Positions 34,156 through 42,860 are shown, counted from the stretch's first letter. The stretch is 48,755 nucleotides of DNA from JBELMB01 sp042088665 (GCA_042088665.1 JBELMB010000015.1:1-48755), one strand, 5' to 3'. Notes: generated by a model not told the origin, from the sequence alone. Translations and numbers: made by a program.

Positions 34156-34185
34156 CTCTTACGTGGCAGACCCGACACTGGATGA
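34156..34185 (-). promoter_or_regulatory. Sigma-E (RpoE/ECF11) promoter of the flavoprotein operon
   Basis: On the minus strand TCATCC (34185-34180) is followed after exactly 18 bases by TAAGAG (34161-34156). The Rhodobacter sigma-E consensus, as known to me, is TGATCC-N18-TAAGA, so the -35 matches five of six and the -10 all five positions. The expected start point leaves a leader of about 30 bases before ATG 34118. Confidence 0.8.
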
Positions 34186-34207
34186 AAACAACGGCAAGAA
34201 ATATTTT

Positions 34208-34237
34208 TGATCCAAGGTGATGAAGGCGACGTAACCA
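34208..34237 (+). promoter_or_regulatory. Sigma-E promoter of rpoE-chrR (autoregulation)
   Basis: TGATCC (34208-34213) is a perfect -35, and after 18 bases comes TAACCA (34232-34237), which keeps the TAA of the -10. Transcription would begin near 34243, so the ATG at 34242 cannot be the normal start of the sigma factor. It lies 22 bp from the opposing sigma-E promoter. Confidence 0.75.
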
Positions 34238-34355
34238 ATACATGTTCGGGAATATTGACCAGCTTGACCCTTGCGACCATCCGTCCGTTGCCCGCGGGGC
34301 TGCGGAAGGCCATCTCTATGTGAACAGACCCAACCGGAAGAACGGCTTGCCCACG

Positions 34356-34907
34356 ATGTCCTCTACCGACCAGCCTGACTGGGTTTCAGTTTTGTTGCGC
34401 ATTCGGGATGAACGGGATGAGCAGGCGTTTATTCAGGTGTTTCGCCACTTTGCGCCGCGGTTGAAGTCTTTTCTGATCCGTTCGGGCGCCGACAACGCGA
34501 TTGCCGAGGAATGTGTGCAGGAGGTGATGACCACCGTCTGGCAGAAGGCGGCGCTGTTCGATCCGAGTCGCGCTTCGGTGTCGACGTGGATCTTTACCAT
34601 CGCGCGGAACAAGCGGATCGACGTTCTGCGCCGACAAAAACGCCCGGAACCCGAGGATCTGCCATGGGGACCAGAGGCCGAACCACCACAGGAAGACGTG
34701 GTAGGCATGCAACAGGAAACGCGGCAACTGACAGATGCACTGTCCGAGTTGCCGGAGAAACAGCGGGATCTCATCCAAAAGGCGTATTTTGGAGACATGT
34801 CTCATTCTGATATAGCAGAATCGACGGGTCTGCCCCTTGGCACGATCAAATCCCGCATCAGATTGGCGCTTGAGAGACTGCGCCACGTTATGGACCGGAA
34901 AGACTGA
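34356..34907 (+). CDS. rpoE: ECF sigma factor RpoE, ChrR-controlled (ECF11 type)
   Basis: Region 2 (about residues 15-85) reads FAPRLKSFLIRSG, AEECVQEVM and ARNKRIDVLRRQKRPE; region 4 (about 120-180) has LPEKQRDLIQKAYFGDMSHSDIA and GTIKSRIRLALERLR. The 183-residue form from ATG 34356 matches Rhodobacter RpoE in length. GTG at 34320, with GGAAGG about ten bases upstream, is also possible. ATG 34242 is at the predicted transcript start and is unlikely. chrR follows after three bases. Released by ChrR, it should transcribe both its own operon and the divergent flavoprotein operon, since both promoters match its consensus. Confidence 0.93.
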   Translation: MSSTDQPDWVSVLLRIRDERDEQAFIQVFRHFAPRLKSFLIRSGADNAIAEECVQEVMTTVWQKAALFDPSRASVSTWIFTIARNKRIDVLRRQKRPEPEDLPWGPEAEPPQEDVVGMQQETRQLTDALSELPEKQRDLIQKAYFGDMSHSDIAESTGLPLGTIKSRIRLALERLRHVMDRKD

Positions 34908-34910
34908 ACG

Positions 34911-35564
34911 ATGACGACGATCAAACATCACCTCACGGACGATCTGATGTTCGCCTATTCCACCGGCGCCTTGCGGGAAGCAATGAACCTGATCGTGGCG
35001 AGCCATATTTCCATGTGCGACAACTGTCGTGCGGCGGTCGAGGCCTATGATGCCGTGGGCGGCAGCGTGCTGGACCAGGCGGATACAGTGGACGTGTCGG
35101 ACGACTGCCTGAACGGGGCGCTTGCGATGATCCGCGGTGCTGCGCCGGAGGCGCGCCCGATCACGCCACGCAAACCGGTGGACCCCCGCGTCCCCGCGCC
35201 CTTGCAGGCCTACATCGGTGGCACGCTGGACAGTGTGAACTGGCGGCCGCTAGGCATGGGCGTGAAGCAGGCGATCCTTGAGACCTCTTCCGACGCCTCT
35301 GCGCGGTTGTTGTACATCCCGGCGGGCACTGCCGTGCCGGATCATAGTCACAAGGGAACCGAACTTACGCTGGTGCTTCAGGGTGCGTTCAGCGACGAAA
35401 ACGGTCGTTTCGGGCGCGGCGACATCGAAGTGGCGGATATGGACGTGCACCACACGCCGGTCGCGGATATTTCCGAAGACTGTATCTGCCTTGCGGTGAC
35501 GGATGCGCCTTTGCGGTTCAAGGGATTGCTGCCGAGACTGGCGCAACCCTTCCTCGGCATCTGA
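34911..35564 (+). CDS. chrR: ChrR anti-sigma factor with zinc and cupin domains
   Basis: 217 residues. The N-terminal zinc anti-sigma domain has His6/His7 and the HxxxCxxC signature at His32, Cys36 and Cys39. The C-terminal cupin domain (about 95-195) has its metal set His145, His147, Glu151 and His180 or His181. In Rhodobacter the zinc domain binds RpoE and the cupin domain is needed for response to singlet oxygen, after which ChrR is degraded. The partner sigma gene ends three bases upstream, so the pair is translated together. All residues expected for both metal sites are kept. Confidence 0.95.
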   Translation: MTTIKHHLTDDLMFAYSTGALREAMNLIVASHISMCDNCRAAVEAYDAVGGSVLDQADTVDVSDDCLNGALAMIRGAAPEARPITPRKPVDPRVPAPLQAYIGGTLDSVNWRPLGMGVKQAILETSSDASARLLYIPAGTAVPDHSHKGTELTLVLQGAFSDENGRFGRGDIEVADMDVHHTPVADISEDCICLAVTDAPLRFKGLLPRLAQPFLGI

Positions 35565-35592
35565 TACCAAGACACACGACCAATACGAATGC

Positions 35593-35614
35593 AGCGCGGG
35601 GTCAACCCCGCGCT
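35593..35614. terminator. Strong hairpin between convergent chrR and lpd
   Basis: AGCGCGGGGT (35593-35602) and ACCCCGCGCT (35605-35614) are perfect reverse complements with two bases between, so a GC-rich stem with a small loop forms on either strand. It lies 29 bp after the chrR stop and 56 bp after the lpd stop. There is no strong T-run, only CGTTTG on the plus side. Confidence 0.55.
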
Positions 35615-35669
35615 ACGTCGTTTGTGCAGGTGGATCGGGCGAGGTCGCCCGTCCAGTGGCGCGCCGCTG

Positions 35670-37409
35670 TCAGTGTTTCTTTTTCTTTGGCGGCATGAGG
35701 TCGGTGATCGTGCCTTCGAACATCTCGGCGGCAAAGTTCACCGTCTCCGACAGGGTTGGATGCGGGTGGATCGTGTGGCCCAGATCCACTGCATCTGCAC
35801 CCATCTCGATGGCCAGCGCGGTTTCAGCGATCAGATCCCCGGCGTTGGTGCCGACGATGCAAGCCCCGACAATGCGGTCATCGCTGGGATCAAAGAGCAG
35901 TTTCGTGATGCCCTCCGAGCGCCCGTTGGACAGCGATCTGCCCGAGGCTGCCCAGGGGAAGACACCCTTTGCGACCTTGATGCCCTTGGCCTTGGCTTCG
36001 GTCTCTGTCAGGCCGCACCAGGCCACTTCGGGGTCCGTGTAGGCAACCGAAGGGATCAGCTTGGCGTCGAAATAGCGCTTGTGACCCGCGCAGACCTCTG
36101 CGGCCACCTTGCCCTCGTGCACCGCCTTATGCGCCAACATCGGCTGACCCACGACGTCACCGATGGCAAAGACATGGCCCACGCCCGTGCGCTGCTGCGC
36201 ATCCACGGCGATAAAGCCGCGCTCGTCCACCGCCACGCCAGCGTTCTCTGCATCGATCAGCTTGCCATTGGGACGACGGCCCACGGCGACCAGCACCTTG
36301 TCGAACATGTCAGAGAAGCTTTCGCCCTTGTCGTCCTCGAAGGTGACCTTGAGACCCTCGTCCAGCGCCTCGACGCCGGTGACCTTGGTCTTGAGAAAGA
36401 TGTTCTCGTAGCGCCCGTTGATGCGGGTCATCAGCGGTTTGACGATGTCCTTGTCCGCGCCCGGGATGATCTGATCCATCAGTTCGACCACTGTGATCCT
36501 TGAGCCAAGCGCGTCGTAGACACAGGCCATTTCCAGCCCGATGATGCCACCGCCCAGAACCAGCATGCGCTCCGGGATGTCCATCAGCTCCAGCGCGCCG
36601 GTGCTGTCGATCACCCGTGGGTCGTCATGCGGGATGAAGGGCAGCGTAACCGGTTCGGACCCTGCGGCGATGATGCACTGATCAAAGGAGACCGTGGTCG
36701 TGCCCTCTGCGCCCTCGACCGCGATCATGTTTGGCCCGGTGAACTTGCCGTAGCCACGCACGACCTCGACCTTGCGGCCCTTGGACAACCCTTCGAGACC
36801 GCCGGTCAGCTTGCCGACAACACTGTCCTTGAAGTCGCGCAACTCGTCCAGATCGATCTCCGGTTTGCCAAAGCTGATGCCATGCGCGCCCATTTCTTCG
36901 GCTTCGGTGATGACCTTGGCCACATGCAACAACGCCTTTGACGGGATACATCCGACGTTCAGACAAACGCCGCCAAGTGTGGAACCCGCCTCGATCAGCA
37001 CGGTCTTTTTGCCCAGATCCGCCGCGCGGAAGGCCGCTGTATAGCCGCCCGGGCCAGAGCCCAGCACCACCACTTCGGCATGGATATCGCCTGCGCCGGT
37101 GGCGCTTCCTGTGGCGGCCACAGCGGCAGGAGCCGCCGCAGCCGGGGCCTCGGCCGGGGCAGCGGGTGCCTCGGCGGCCTCCGCCCCTTCGAGCACGAGG
37201 ATCAGCGCGCCTTCAGAGACGGTGTCGCCCTCGGAGACCTTGATCTCCTTGATGACGCCCGCAGCGGGCGAGGGCACTTCGAGGGTGGCCTTGTCGGATT
37301 CCAACTCGATGAGCGGGTCTTCTTCGGCCACGGTGTCGCCCACGCTCACCAGAATGGCAATGACGGGCACTTCGGTGAAATCACCGATATCGGGTACTTT
37401 GACGTCCAT
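35670..37409 (-). CDS. lpdA: Dihydrolipoyl dehydrogenase (PDH E3) with N-terminal lipoyl domain
   Basis: 579 residues from ATG 37409, which has GGAG eight bases upstream. Residues 1-75 are a lipoyl domain with Lys40 in ESDKATLEV. Residues 76-108 are an Ala/Pro/Glu swinging linker. The flavoprotein begins at 110 with the FAD loop GSGPGG (117-122) and the redox pair Cys149/Cys154 (GGVCLNVGCIPSKAL), and ends with the His-Glu dyad in HPHPTLSE. It reoxidises lipoamide in the pyruvate dehydrogenase complex, passing electrons to NAD. The fused lipoyl domain is known from some PDH-type E3 proteins (for example Ralstonia and Neisseria). Third gene of aceE-aceF-lpdA. Confidence 0.95.
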   Translation of the reverse strand: MDVKVPDIGDFTEVPVIAILVSVGDTVAEEDPLIELESDKATLEVPSPAAGVIKEIKVSEGDTVSEGALILVLEGAEAAEAPAAPAEAPAAAAPAAVAATGSATGAGDIHAEVVVLGSGPGGYTAAFRAADLGKKTVLIEAGSTLGGVCLNVGCIPSKALLHVAKVITEAEEMGAHGISFGKPEIDLDELRDFKDSVVGKLTGGLEGLSKGRKVEVVRGYGKFTGPNMIAVEGAEGTTTVSFDQCIIAAGSEPVTLPFIPHDDPRVIDSTGALELMDIPERMLVLGGGIIGLEMACVYDALGSRITVVELMDQIIPGADKDIVKPLMTRINGRYENIFLKTKVTGVEALDEGLKVTFEDDKGESFSDMFDKVLVAVGRRPNGKLIDAENAGVAVDERGFIAVDAQQRTGVGHVFAIGDVVGQPMLAHKAVHEGKVAAEVCAGHKRYFDAKLIPSVAYTDPEVAWCGLTETEAKAKGIKVAKGVFPWAASGRSLSNGRSEGITKLLFDPSDDRIVGACIVGTNAGDLIAETALAIEMGADAVDLGHTIHPHPTLSETVNFAAEMFEGTITDLMPPKKKKH

Positions 37410-37423
37410 CGTGATTTCTCCTT

Positions 37424-38689
37424 TTACCACATCAACTTGCGCATGTCACCGAGCAGCGTCTTGAGCGTCACGCAAAAGCGCGCGGCCAAGGCACCGTCGA
37501 CGGCACGGTGGTCATACGACAGCGACAAAGGCTGCATCATGCGCGGCACAAAGGTCTCTGAGGCCTTGTCCCAGACAGGCGCCATCTTGGAGCGTGTCAG
37601 CCCAAGGATCGCCACTTCGGGGGCGTTGACGATGGGCGTGAAGGAGGTACCACCGATGCCCCCAAGCGAGGAGATCGTAAAGGTGGCGCCCTGCATGTCG
37701 GGGCCCTTCAGCTCGCCCTTGCGGGCCTTGGATGACAGTTCGCCCAACTCCCTTGAGATGTCCACGAGGCCCTTGCGGTCCGCGTCCTTGATCACCGGCA
37801 CCATCAACCCGTTGGGTGTGTCAGCGGCGAACCCGATGTTGTAAAAGGACTTCTTGATCAGCTTGTCGCCATCGGGGTGGATCGACGAATTGAACTCCCA
37901 ATGGGTCTTCAAGGCAGAGACCGATGCCTTGATGACAAAAGAGAGCAGCGTGACGCGATAGCCCTCTTCCTTGGCCATCGTGTCCATTTCCTTGCGGTAC
38001 TTGTCGAGATCCGTGATGTCCGCCTCATCGTTGTGCGTGACATGCGGGATGTTCAACCACGATCGATGCAGCGCCGGGCCGGAGATCTTCTTGATGCGGG
38101 ACATTTCCACATCTTCGACCGGGCCGAATTTGGAGAAATCGACCGCCGGGATCGGCGGGATGCCCATGCCACCGGAGACCGCGCCACCCTTTGCAGGGAC
38201 CGGGACGACCGAAGCCTTGAGCGCCTTTTCGATGTCTTCGCGCAAGACGCGGCCCTTGCGGCCAGTGCCGTTGACCTTGTTCAGGTCCACTTCGACGCGG
38301 CGCGCATAGGCGCGAACCGACGGTGAGGCATGCACCTTGGAGAAGCCCGCGTCGGTCACAGGGGTCGGCGCGGCGGCGGCACGGGGCGCGGGGGCCGGAG
38401 CCGGGGCAGCGGCGGGGGCAGCGACCGGGGCCGGGGCCGGCGCGGCGGCACCGCCACTGGCATCAACGATCAACAGCACAGCACCCTCAGAGACCTTGTC
38501 CCCTTCGGCGACCTTGATCTCCTTGACGACACCAGCGGTGGGGGACGGCACCTCCAACGTGGCCTTGTCGGATTCAAGCTCGACGATGGGATCTTCTTCG
38601 GCAATCGTGTCGCCCACCGACACCAGGATCGAGATCACCGGCACTTCGCTGAAATCACCGATGTCGGGAACTTTTACTTCTACAGTCAT
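37424..38689 (-). CDS. aceF: Dihydrolipoamide acetyltransferase (PDH E2)
   Basis: 421 residues: one lipoyl domain (1-76) with Lys42 in ESDKATLEV, an Ala/Pro linker (80-112), a peripheral subunit-binding domain (about 117-157, HASPSVRAYARRV and GTGRKGRVLREDI) and the acetyltransferase core (about 195-421) with the active-site DHRAVDG (His394, Asp398). It takes acetyl groups from E1 and gives them to CoA, and forms the core of the complex. E. coli AceF has three lipoyl domains, so this is a short form; the lipoyl domain on E3 may make up for it. The gap to lpdA is 14 bp and to aceE 80 bp. Confidence 0.95.
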   Translation of the reverse strand: MTVEVKVPDIGDFSEVPVISILVSVGDTIAEEDPIVELESDKATLEVPSPTAGVVKEIKVAEGDKVSEGAVLLIVDASGGAAAPAPAPVAAPAAAPAPAPAPRAAAAPTPVTDAGFSKVHASPSVRAYARRVEVDLNKVNGTGRKGRVLREDIEKALKASVVPVPAKGGAVSGGMGIPPIPAVDFSKFGPVEDVEMSRIKKISGPALHRSWLNIPHVTHNDEADITDLDKYRKEMDTMAKEEGYRVTLLSFVIKASVSALKTHWEFNSSIHPDGDKLIKKSFYNIGFAADTPNGLMVPVIKDADRKGLVDISRELGELSSKARKGELKGPDMQGATFTISSLGGIGGTSFTPIVNAPEVAILGLTRSKMAPVWDKASETFVPRMMQPLSLSYDHRAVDGALAARFCVTLKTLLGDMRKLMW

Positions 38690-38711
38690 GGTCTTTGTCC
38701 TTGTTCCTTGC

Positions 38712-38758
38712 GCGTCCGCCCCGCTGGCCGGAGGTCACCCCCCGGCGCGCGCGGACGC
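38712..38758 (-). other. Long-loop inverted repeat between aceE and aceF
   Basis: GCGTCCGC (38712-38719) and GCGGACGC (38751-38758) are perfect reverse complements around a GC-rich 31-base centre that can pair further within itself. It lies in the 80-bp gap of the operon and may act as an mRNA stabiliser or a processing point that sets E1 apart from E2/E3. No T-run follows on the coding strand. Confidence 0.45.
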
Positions 38759-38769
38759 AGTCCCGCTGA

Positions 38770-41427
38770 TCACACGAGACGCGGGTTCGGCTTGCCGCCG
38801 TCGATGTCATATTTGGCCAGAGCCGCTTGCAGGTCGGAGTCGCTGATCGCCTTCTCACGCCACAGATCCACCATTGCGGCGGCTGCGATGTGGTTGGCAT
38901 CCACCTCGAAGAACCGGCGCAGGTTCACCCGGCTGTCCGAGCGGCCATAACCGTCGGTGCCCAGCACCGTGTAGCGGCCCGGCACGCAGGCGCGCACCTG
39001 TTCCGCGTAGTTCTTCATATAGTCGGTGGCCGCGATGACCGGGCCTTTGACCCCGTCGAGCAGTTGCGCGATGTACGGCACCTTTTGCTGCGCGAAGGGG
39101 TTCAGGCGGTTGAAGCGCGCCGCATCCTGACAGTCGCGCGCCAACTCGTTGAACGAGGTCGCCGACCAGATGTCGGAAGTCACACCGAAGTCCGCCTCCA
39201 GCATCTGCGCCGCCTTGAGCGCCTGCACAAGGATCGTACCGGACCCCATCAGGTTGACGTGCCTCTTGCCGGGCTTGACCGTCTTCTTCATGCGGTAGAG
39301 GCCCTTGATGATGCCTTCCTCGGCGCCCATGGGCATCTCTGGATGGCTGTAGTTCTCATTCATCAGGGTCAGGTAGAAGTAGACGTCTTCCTGTTCGACG
39401 AACATCCGCTTCAGTCCGTGCTGCACGATCACCGCCACTTCGTAGGAGAAGGTCGGATCGTAGCTGATGCAGTTCGGGATGGTCCCCGCGAGGATGTGGC
39501 TGTGGCCATCCTCGTGTTGCAGGCCCTCACCATTCAGCGTGGTGCGCCCCGCGGTGCCGCCCAGCATGAAGCCGCGTGCACGGCTGTCGCCCGCCGCCCA
39601 TGCCAGATCGCCGATGCGCTGGAACCCGAACATCGAGTAGTAGATGTAGAAGGGGATCATTGGCACGCCGTGGTTGGAATAGGACGTCGCCGCCGCGATC
39701 CAGTCTGCCATGGCGCCCGCTTCGTTGATGCCTTCCTGCAGAACCTGACCGCTGGTCGATTCCTTGTAGTACATCATCTGGTCGCGGTCCTCGGGCGTGT
39801 ATTGCTGGCCCTTTGGATTGTAGATGCCGACGGAACGGAACAGCCCCTCCATCCCGAAGGTCCGCGATTCATCCGGGACAATCGGCACCACCTGCTTGCC
39901 CACGTTCTTGTCGCGCAACAGCGTGGTCAGGATGCGCACAAAGGCCATGGTGGTGGAAATTTCGCGGTCGCCGCTGCTTTCCAACTGGCCCTTGAAGGCC
40001 TCCAGCGGCGGGATCTGCATTGCGGGCACGTCGGAATGGCGGATCGGGAAGGCCCCGCCCAACTCCTTGCGCCGCTCGGCCATATAAGCCTTTTGGGCGT
40101 TGTTCAGCGCGACAAAGGGAATGTCCTTTTCCAGTTCTGCATCGGTGACCGGGATCTTGAACCGGTCGCGCATGTCCTTGAGCTGGTTGAACTGCATCTT
40201 TTTCTGCTGGTGCGTGGTGTTCTGCCCTTCACCGGCGGATCCCATGCCATATCCCTTGACCGTCTTGACCAGCAGCACCGTGGGCTGGCCTTCGGCCTCG
40301 GTGGCGCGTTTGAAGGCATTGTAGACCTTCTTGGGGTCGTGACCGCCGCGGCGCAGGGCCCAGATCTGGTCGTCGGTCCAGTCCTTCACCAGCTCCGCGG
40401 TTTCCGGGTATTTGCCAAAGAAATGCTCCCGGATGTAGGCGCCATCTTTCGATTTGAAGGTCTGGTAGTCGCCGTCGATGGTTTCATCCATCAGCTGGCG
40501 CAGCTTGCCAGAGGTGTCCTGCTCCAACAGTTCATCCCAGCCCTTGCCCCAGAGCAGCTTGATCACGTCCCAGCCGGAGCCGCGGAAGTCGCCCTCGAGC
40601 TCTTGCACGATCTTGCCGTTGCCGCGCACCGGACCGTCAAGACGCTGAAGGTTGCAGTTGACGACAAAGATCAGGTTGTCGAGCCCCTCGCGCGCCGCCA
40701 GCGTGATGGCGCCGAGGCTTTCGGGTTCATCCATCTCGCCGTCACCGAGGAAGGCCCAGACCTTGCGGTCGCCCATGTCGATGTGGCCACGGTTGTGCAT
40801 GTATTTCATGAACCGCGCCTGGTAGATCGCCATCAGCGGGCCGAGGCCCATGGAGACGGTCGGGAACTGCCAGTAGTCCGGCATCAGCCATGGGTGGGGG
40901 TAAGACGACAGGCCTGTGCCGCCGACCTCGGACCGGAACATCTTCAGCTGGTCTTCGCTGATGCGGCCTTCCATGAAAGAGCGCGCGTAGATGCCGGGGA
41001 TCACGTGACCCTGAAAAAACACCAGATCGCCGCCGTGGATGGCTGATTTTGACCGCCAGAAGTGGTTCAGACCCACATCATACAGCGCAGCCGAAGACGC
41101 GAAGGAGGCGATATGCCCGCCGTACTCGCTGCTTTCCTTGTTGCGCTTGACCACGGTGGCCATGGCGTTCCAGCGGTTGATGGTGCGGATGCGCCATTCC
41201 ATTTCCGTATCGCCGGGCATCTCGACCTCGTCATCGGGGGAGATGGTGTTCTGATACGGCGTGGTCGCAGAGAACGGCAGCTTGGCACCGGCGGCGCGGG
41301 CGGATTGCACGGCCTTGTCGAGCAGGAAATGTGCGCGGTCGGCCCCGTCGCGTTCGATCACGTCTTCGATGGCTTCCTGCCATTCCTGTGATTCAACTGG
41401 ATCTACATCTTGGGGAGCGTCTTTCAT
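38770..41427 (-). CDS. aceE: Pyruvate dehydrogenase E1, homodimeric type
   Basis: 885 residues, the length of E. coli AceE. The thiamine diphosphate motif is GDGE at 228-231 through NCN at 257-259. Other family landmarks are RRGGHDPKKVYNAF, YGMGSAGEGQNTTHQQKKM and the C-terminal YTVLGTDGYGRSDSR. It decarboxylates pyruvate and acetylates the E2 lipoyl group. The homodimeric form is less common in alphaproteobacteria than the two-subunit PdhA/PdhB form. AGAGGA lies before the ATG. First gene of the aceE-aceF-lpdA operon, with a 251-bp upstream region holding two matching palindromes. Confidence 0.97.
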   Translation of the reverse strand: MKDAPQDVDPVESQEWQEAIEDVIERDGADRAHFLLDKAVQSARAAGAKLPFSATTPYQNTISPDDEVEMPGDTEMEWRIRTINRWNAMATVVKRNKESSEYGGHIASFASSAALYDVGLNHFWRSKSAIHGGDLVFFQGHVIPGIYARSFMEGRISEDQLKMFRSEVGGTGLSSYPHPWLMPDYWQFPTVSMGLGPLMAIYQARFMKYMHNRGHIDMGDRKVWAFLGDGEMDEPESLGAITLAAREGLDNLIFVVNCNLQRLDGPVRGNGKIVQELEGDFRGSGWDVIKLLWGKGWDELLEQDTSGKLRQLMDETIDGDYQTFKSKDGAYIREHFFGKYPETAELVKDWTDDQIWALRRGGHDPKKVYNAFKRATEAEGQPTVLLVKTVKGYGMGSAGEGQNTTHQQKKMQFNQLKDMRDRFKIPVTDAELEKDIPFVALNNAQKAYMAERRKELGGAFPIRHSDVPAMQIPPLEAFKGQLESSGDREISTTMAFVRILTTLLRDKNVGKQVVPIVPDESRTFGMEGLFRSVGIYNPKGQQYTPEDRDQMMYYKESTSGQVLQEGINEAGAMADWIAAATSYSNHGVPMIPFYIYYSMFGFQRIGDLAWAAGDSRARGFMLGGTAGRTTLNGEGLQHEDGHSHILAGTIPNCISYDPTFSYEVAVIVQHGLKRMFVEQEDVYFYLTLMNENYSHPEMPMGAEEGIIKGLYRMKKTVKPGKRHVNLMGSGTILVQALKAAQMLEADFGVTSDIWSATSFNELARDCQDAARFNRLNPFAQQKVPYIAQLLDGVKGPVIAATDYMKNYAEQVRACVPGRYTVLGTDGYGRSDSRVNLRRFFEVDANHIAAAAMVDLWREKAISDSDLQAALAKYDIDGGKPNPRLV

Positions 41428-41484
41428 GAGGTCCTCTTCCCTTCCTGCACCGCCGTGCTTTCATCGCGCGCTGCGGCGCAGCAT

Positions 41485-41502
41485 TGGTTTAATCTTAAAC
41501 CA
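41485..41502. promoter_or_regulatory. 18-bp palindrome, aceE-proximal putative operator
   Basis: TGGTTTAA-TC-TTAAACCA is a perfect dyad with eight-base arms, centred about 66 bp upstream of the aceE ATG. It is much more AT-rich than its surroundings and shares its pattern and length with the dyad at 41644-41661. The TGGT...ACCA ends recall FadR/PdhR-type GntR operators, but the spacing is longer, so the regulator is not identified. Confidence 0.6.
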
Positions 41503-41643
41503 GTTTCGATCGTCCGGGCGAAACCTTCGCCCCGAACCCTGAGATACACTTCTGTGTCTCAAAGCTGGGACCTATGTAACAGGGGCTATAACGCCGCGGC
41601 AGTTGGGCAAGTGCATAGCGTCCATGCGCGGCATGCATAGAGG

Positions 41644-41661
41644 TAGTTTAACGGTAAACTA
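41644..41661. promoter_or_regulatory. 18-bp palindrome, aceE-distal putative operator
   Basis: TAGTTTA-ACGG-TAAACTA is a perfect seven-base-arm dyad. Aligned with the proximal site both read TRGTTTAAnnnTAAACYA over 18 positions. It lies about 226 bp upstream of aceE and 17 bp after the rmuC stop. Two sites at this distance would allow looping by one dimeric or tetrameric regulator. Confidence 0.5.
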
Positions 41662-41678
41662 ATGTTAGCGCCAAGACA

Positions 41679-42860
41679 TCAGCGTTTGATCTCGACGCTG
41701 GTCACGGCCTTGGGTCCGGCCTCTTCCAGCTCTTCGAAATCGAAATTATCCAGTCGTTTCGCACGCTTGCCGGCCTTGTCGGCGCTGACCTTGATCTCTT
41801 CGATATCCTTTGCCGCCTGACCAAAGTGACGGTCAAGGCTGTTCACCCGCGTGCCCAGCCGTTCGACGTCGGCATAGAGCATGTGCAACTCGCGGCGGAT
41901 TGCCCCGGCTTGCGCCCGCATGCGCGCATCCTTGAGAATCGCGCGCATGGTGTTCAGCGTCGCCATGCAGGTCGTGGGCGAGACGATCCAGACCCGGGCG
42001 GCAAATCCTTCGCGCACGAGGTCCGGAAAATTCGCGTGCAGTTCCGCATAGACCGCTTCGGAGGGCAGGAACATCAGCGCGCCGTCGGCCGTCTCTCCCT
42101 CTATGATGTAGCGGTCGGCAATGTCACGGATGTGCTTGCGCACCGAGATCCGCAGCGCCCGCGCGGCCTGTGTCAGCGCCTCGGGCGTATCGGCCCGGCG
42201 CAGCATCTCATAGCCTTCCAGCGGGAATTTCGCATCGACCACGATCGGTCCGGGCGGATTGGGCAGATGGATCAGCACATCGGCCCGACGATTGTTCGAC
42301 AGGGTCGCCTGAGACGTATAGCTGTCCTTTGGCAACGCCTTTGACACGATGTCCAGCAGCTGGATTTCACCGAACGCACCGCGGGTCTGCTTGTTCGACA
42401 GGATGTCCTGCAGGCTCAGCACGTCACCAGAGAGCTTTGTGATGTTGGCCTGCGCCTTGTCGATGACCTGCAGGCGTTCCTGCAACTCCCCAAGGGAGCG
42501 CGCTGTTCGGCGGGCCGAGCCCATGAGGTTCTCGTTCATCTTTTCCTGAACGGCGGCGAGGCGGGTTTCCATCAGCTGCAGCATCGCGTTCTGGCTGGCC
42601 GCCTGCGCCTCTGACACATGGTGAAGCCCGCCCGCCAACCGTTCCTGCCCGTCTGACAGCGCCTGCACGCGGTGCCCCAACTGCCCAAGCTGGTAGGTCA
42701 GCGGCTCTGCCACACGCGCCGACCGCCCCGCCGCGCGCAACGAGGCCAGCGAGAGCAGCAGGATCAACACCAACACCGCCGCGGTCCCCAGAATGGTCCC
42801 CACCACGGCCAGCGTCATGGGGTCGTTGAGGTCAAGCGTCAGCTCACCGATGCGGATCAT
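41679..42860 (-). CDS. rmuC: DNA recombination protein RmuC
   Basis: 393 residues from ATG 42860, whose first bases overlap the mutL stop (ATGA). An N-terminal membrane helix (about 20-40) is followed by a coiled-coil (about 60-150) and a PD-(D/E)XK-like nuclease domain with DVLIHLP and IVVDAKFPLEGYE. A second coiled coil occupies the C-terminus. The family limits inversions and rearrangements at short inverted repeats, by a poorly known mechanism. Translational coupling to mutL fits a shared role in genome stability. No terminator with a T-run is seen after it. Confidence 0.93.
   Translation of the reverse strand: MIRIGELTLDLNDPMTLAVVGTILGTAAVLVLILLLSLASLRAAGRSARVAEPLTYQLGQLGHRVQALSDGQERLAGGLHHVSEAQAASQNAMLQLMETRLAAVQEKMNENLMGSARRTARSLGELQERLQVIDKAQANITKLSGDVLSLQDILSNKQTRGAFGEIQLLDIVSKALPKDSYTSQATLSNNRRADVLIHLPNPPGPIVVDAKFPLEGYEMLRRADTPEALTQAARALRISVRKHIRDIADRYIIEGETADGALMFLPSEAVYAELHANFPDLVREGFAARVWIVSPTTCMATLNTMRAILKDARMRAQAGAIRRELHMLYADVERLGTRVNSLDRHFGQAAKDIEEIKVSADKAGKRAKRLDNFDFEELEEAGPKAVTSVEIKR

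Noticed and set aside
38827..41046. 739-codon plus-strand open frame opposite aceE
   Set aside because: Antisense to a clearly identified gene with all its motifs; no ribosome site and no domain.
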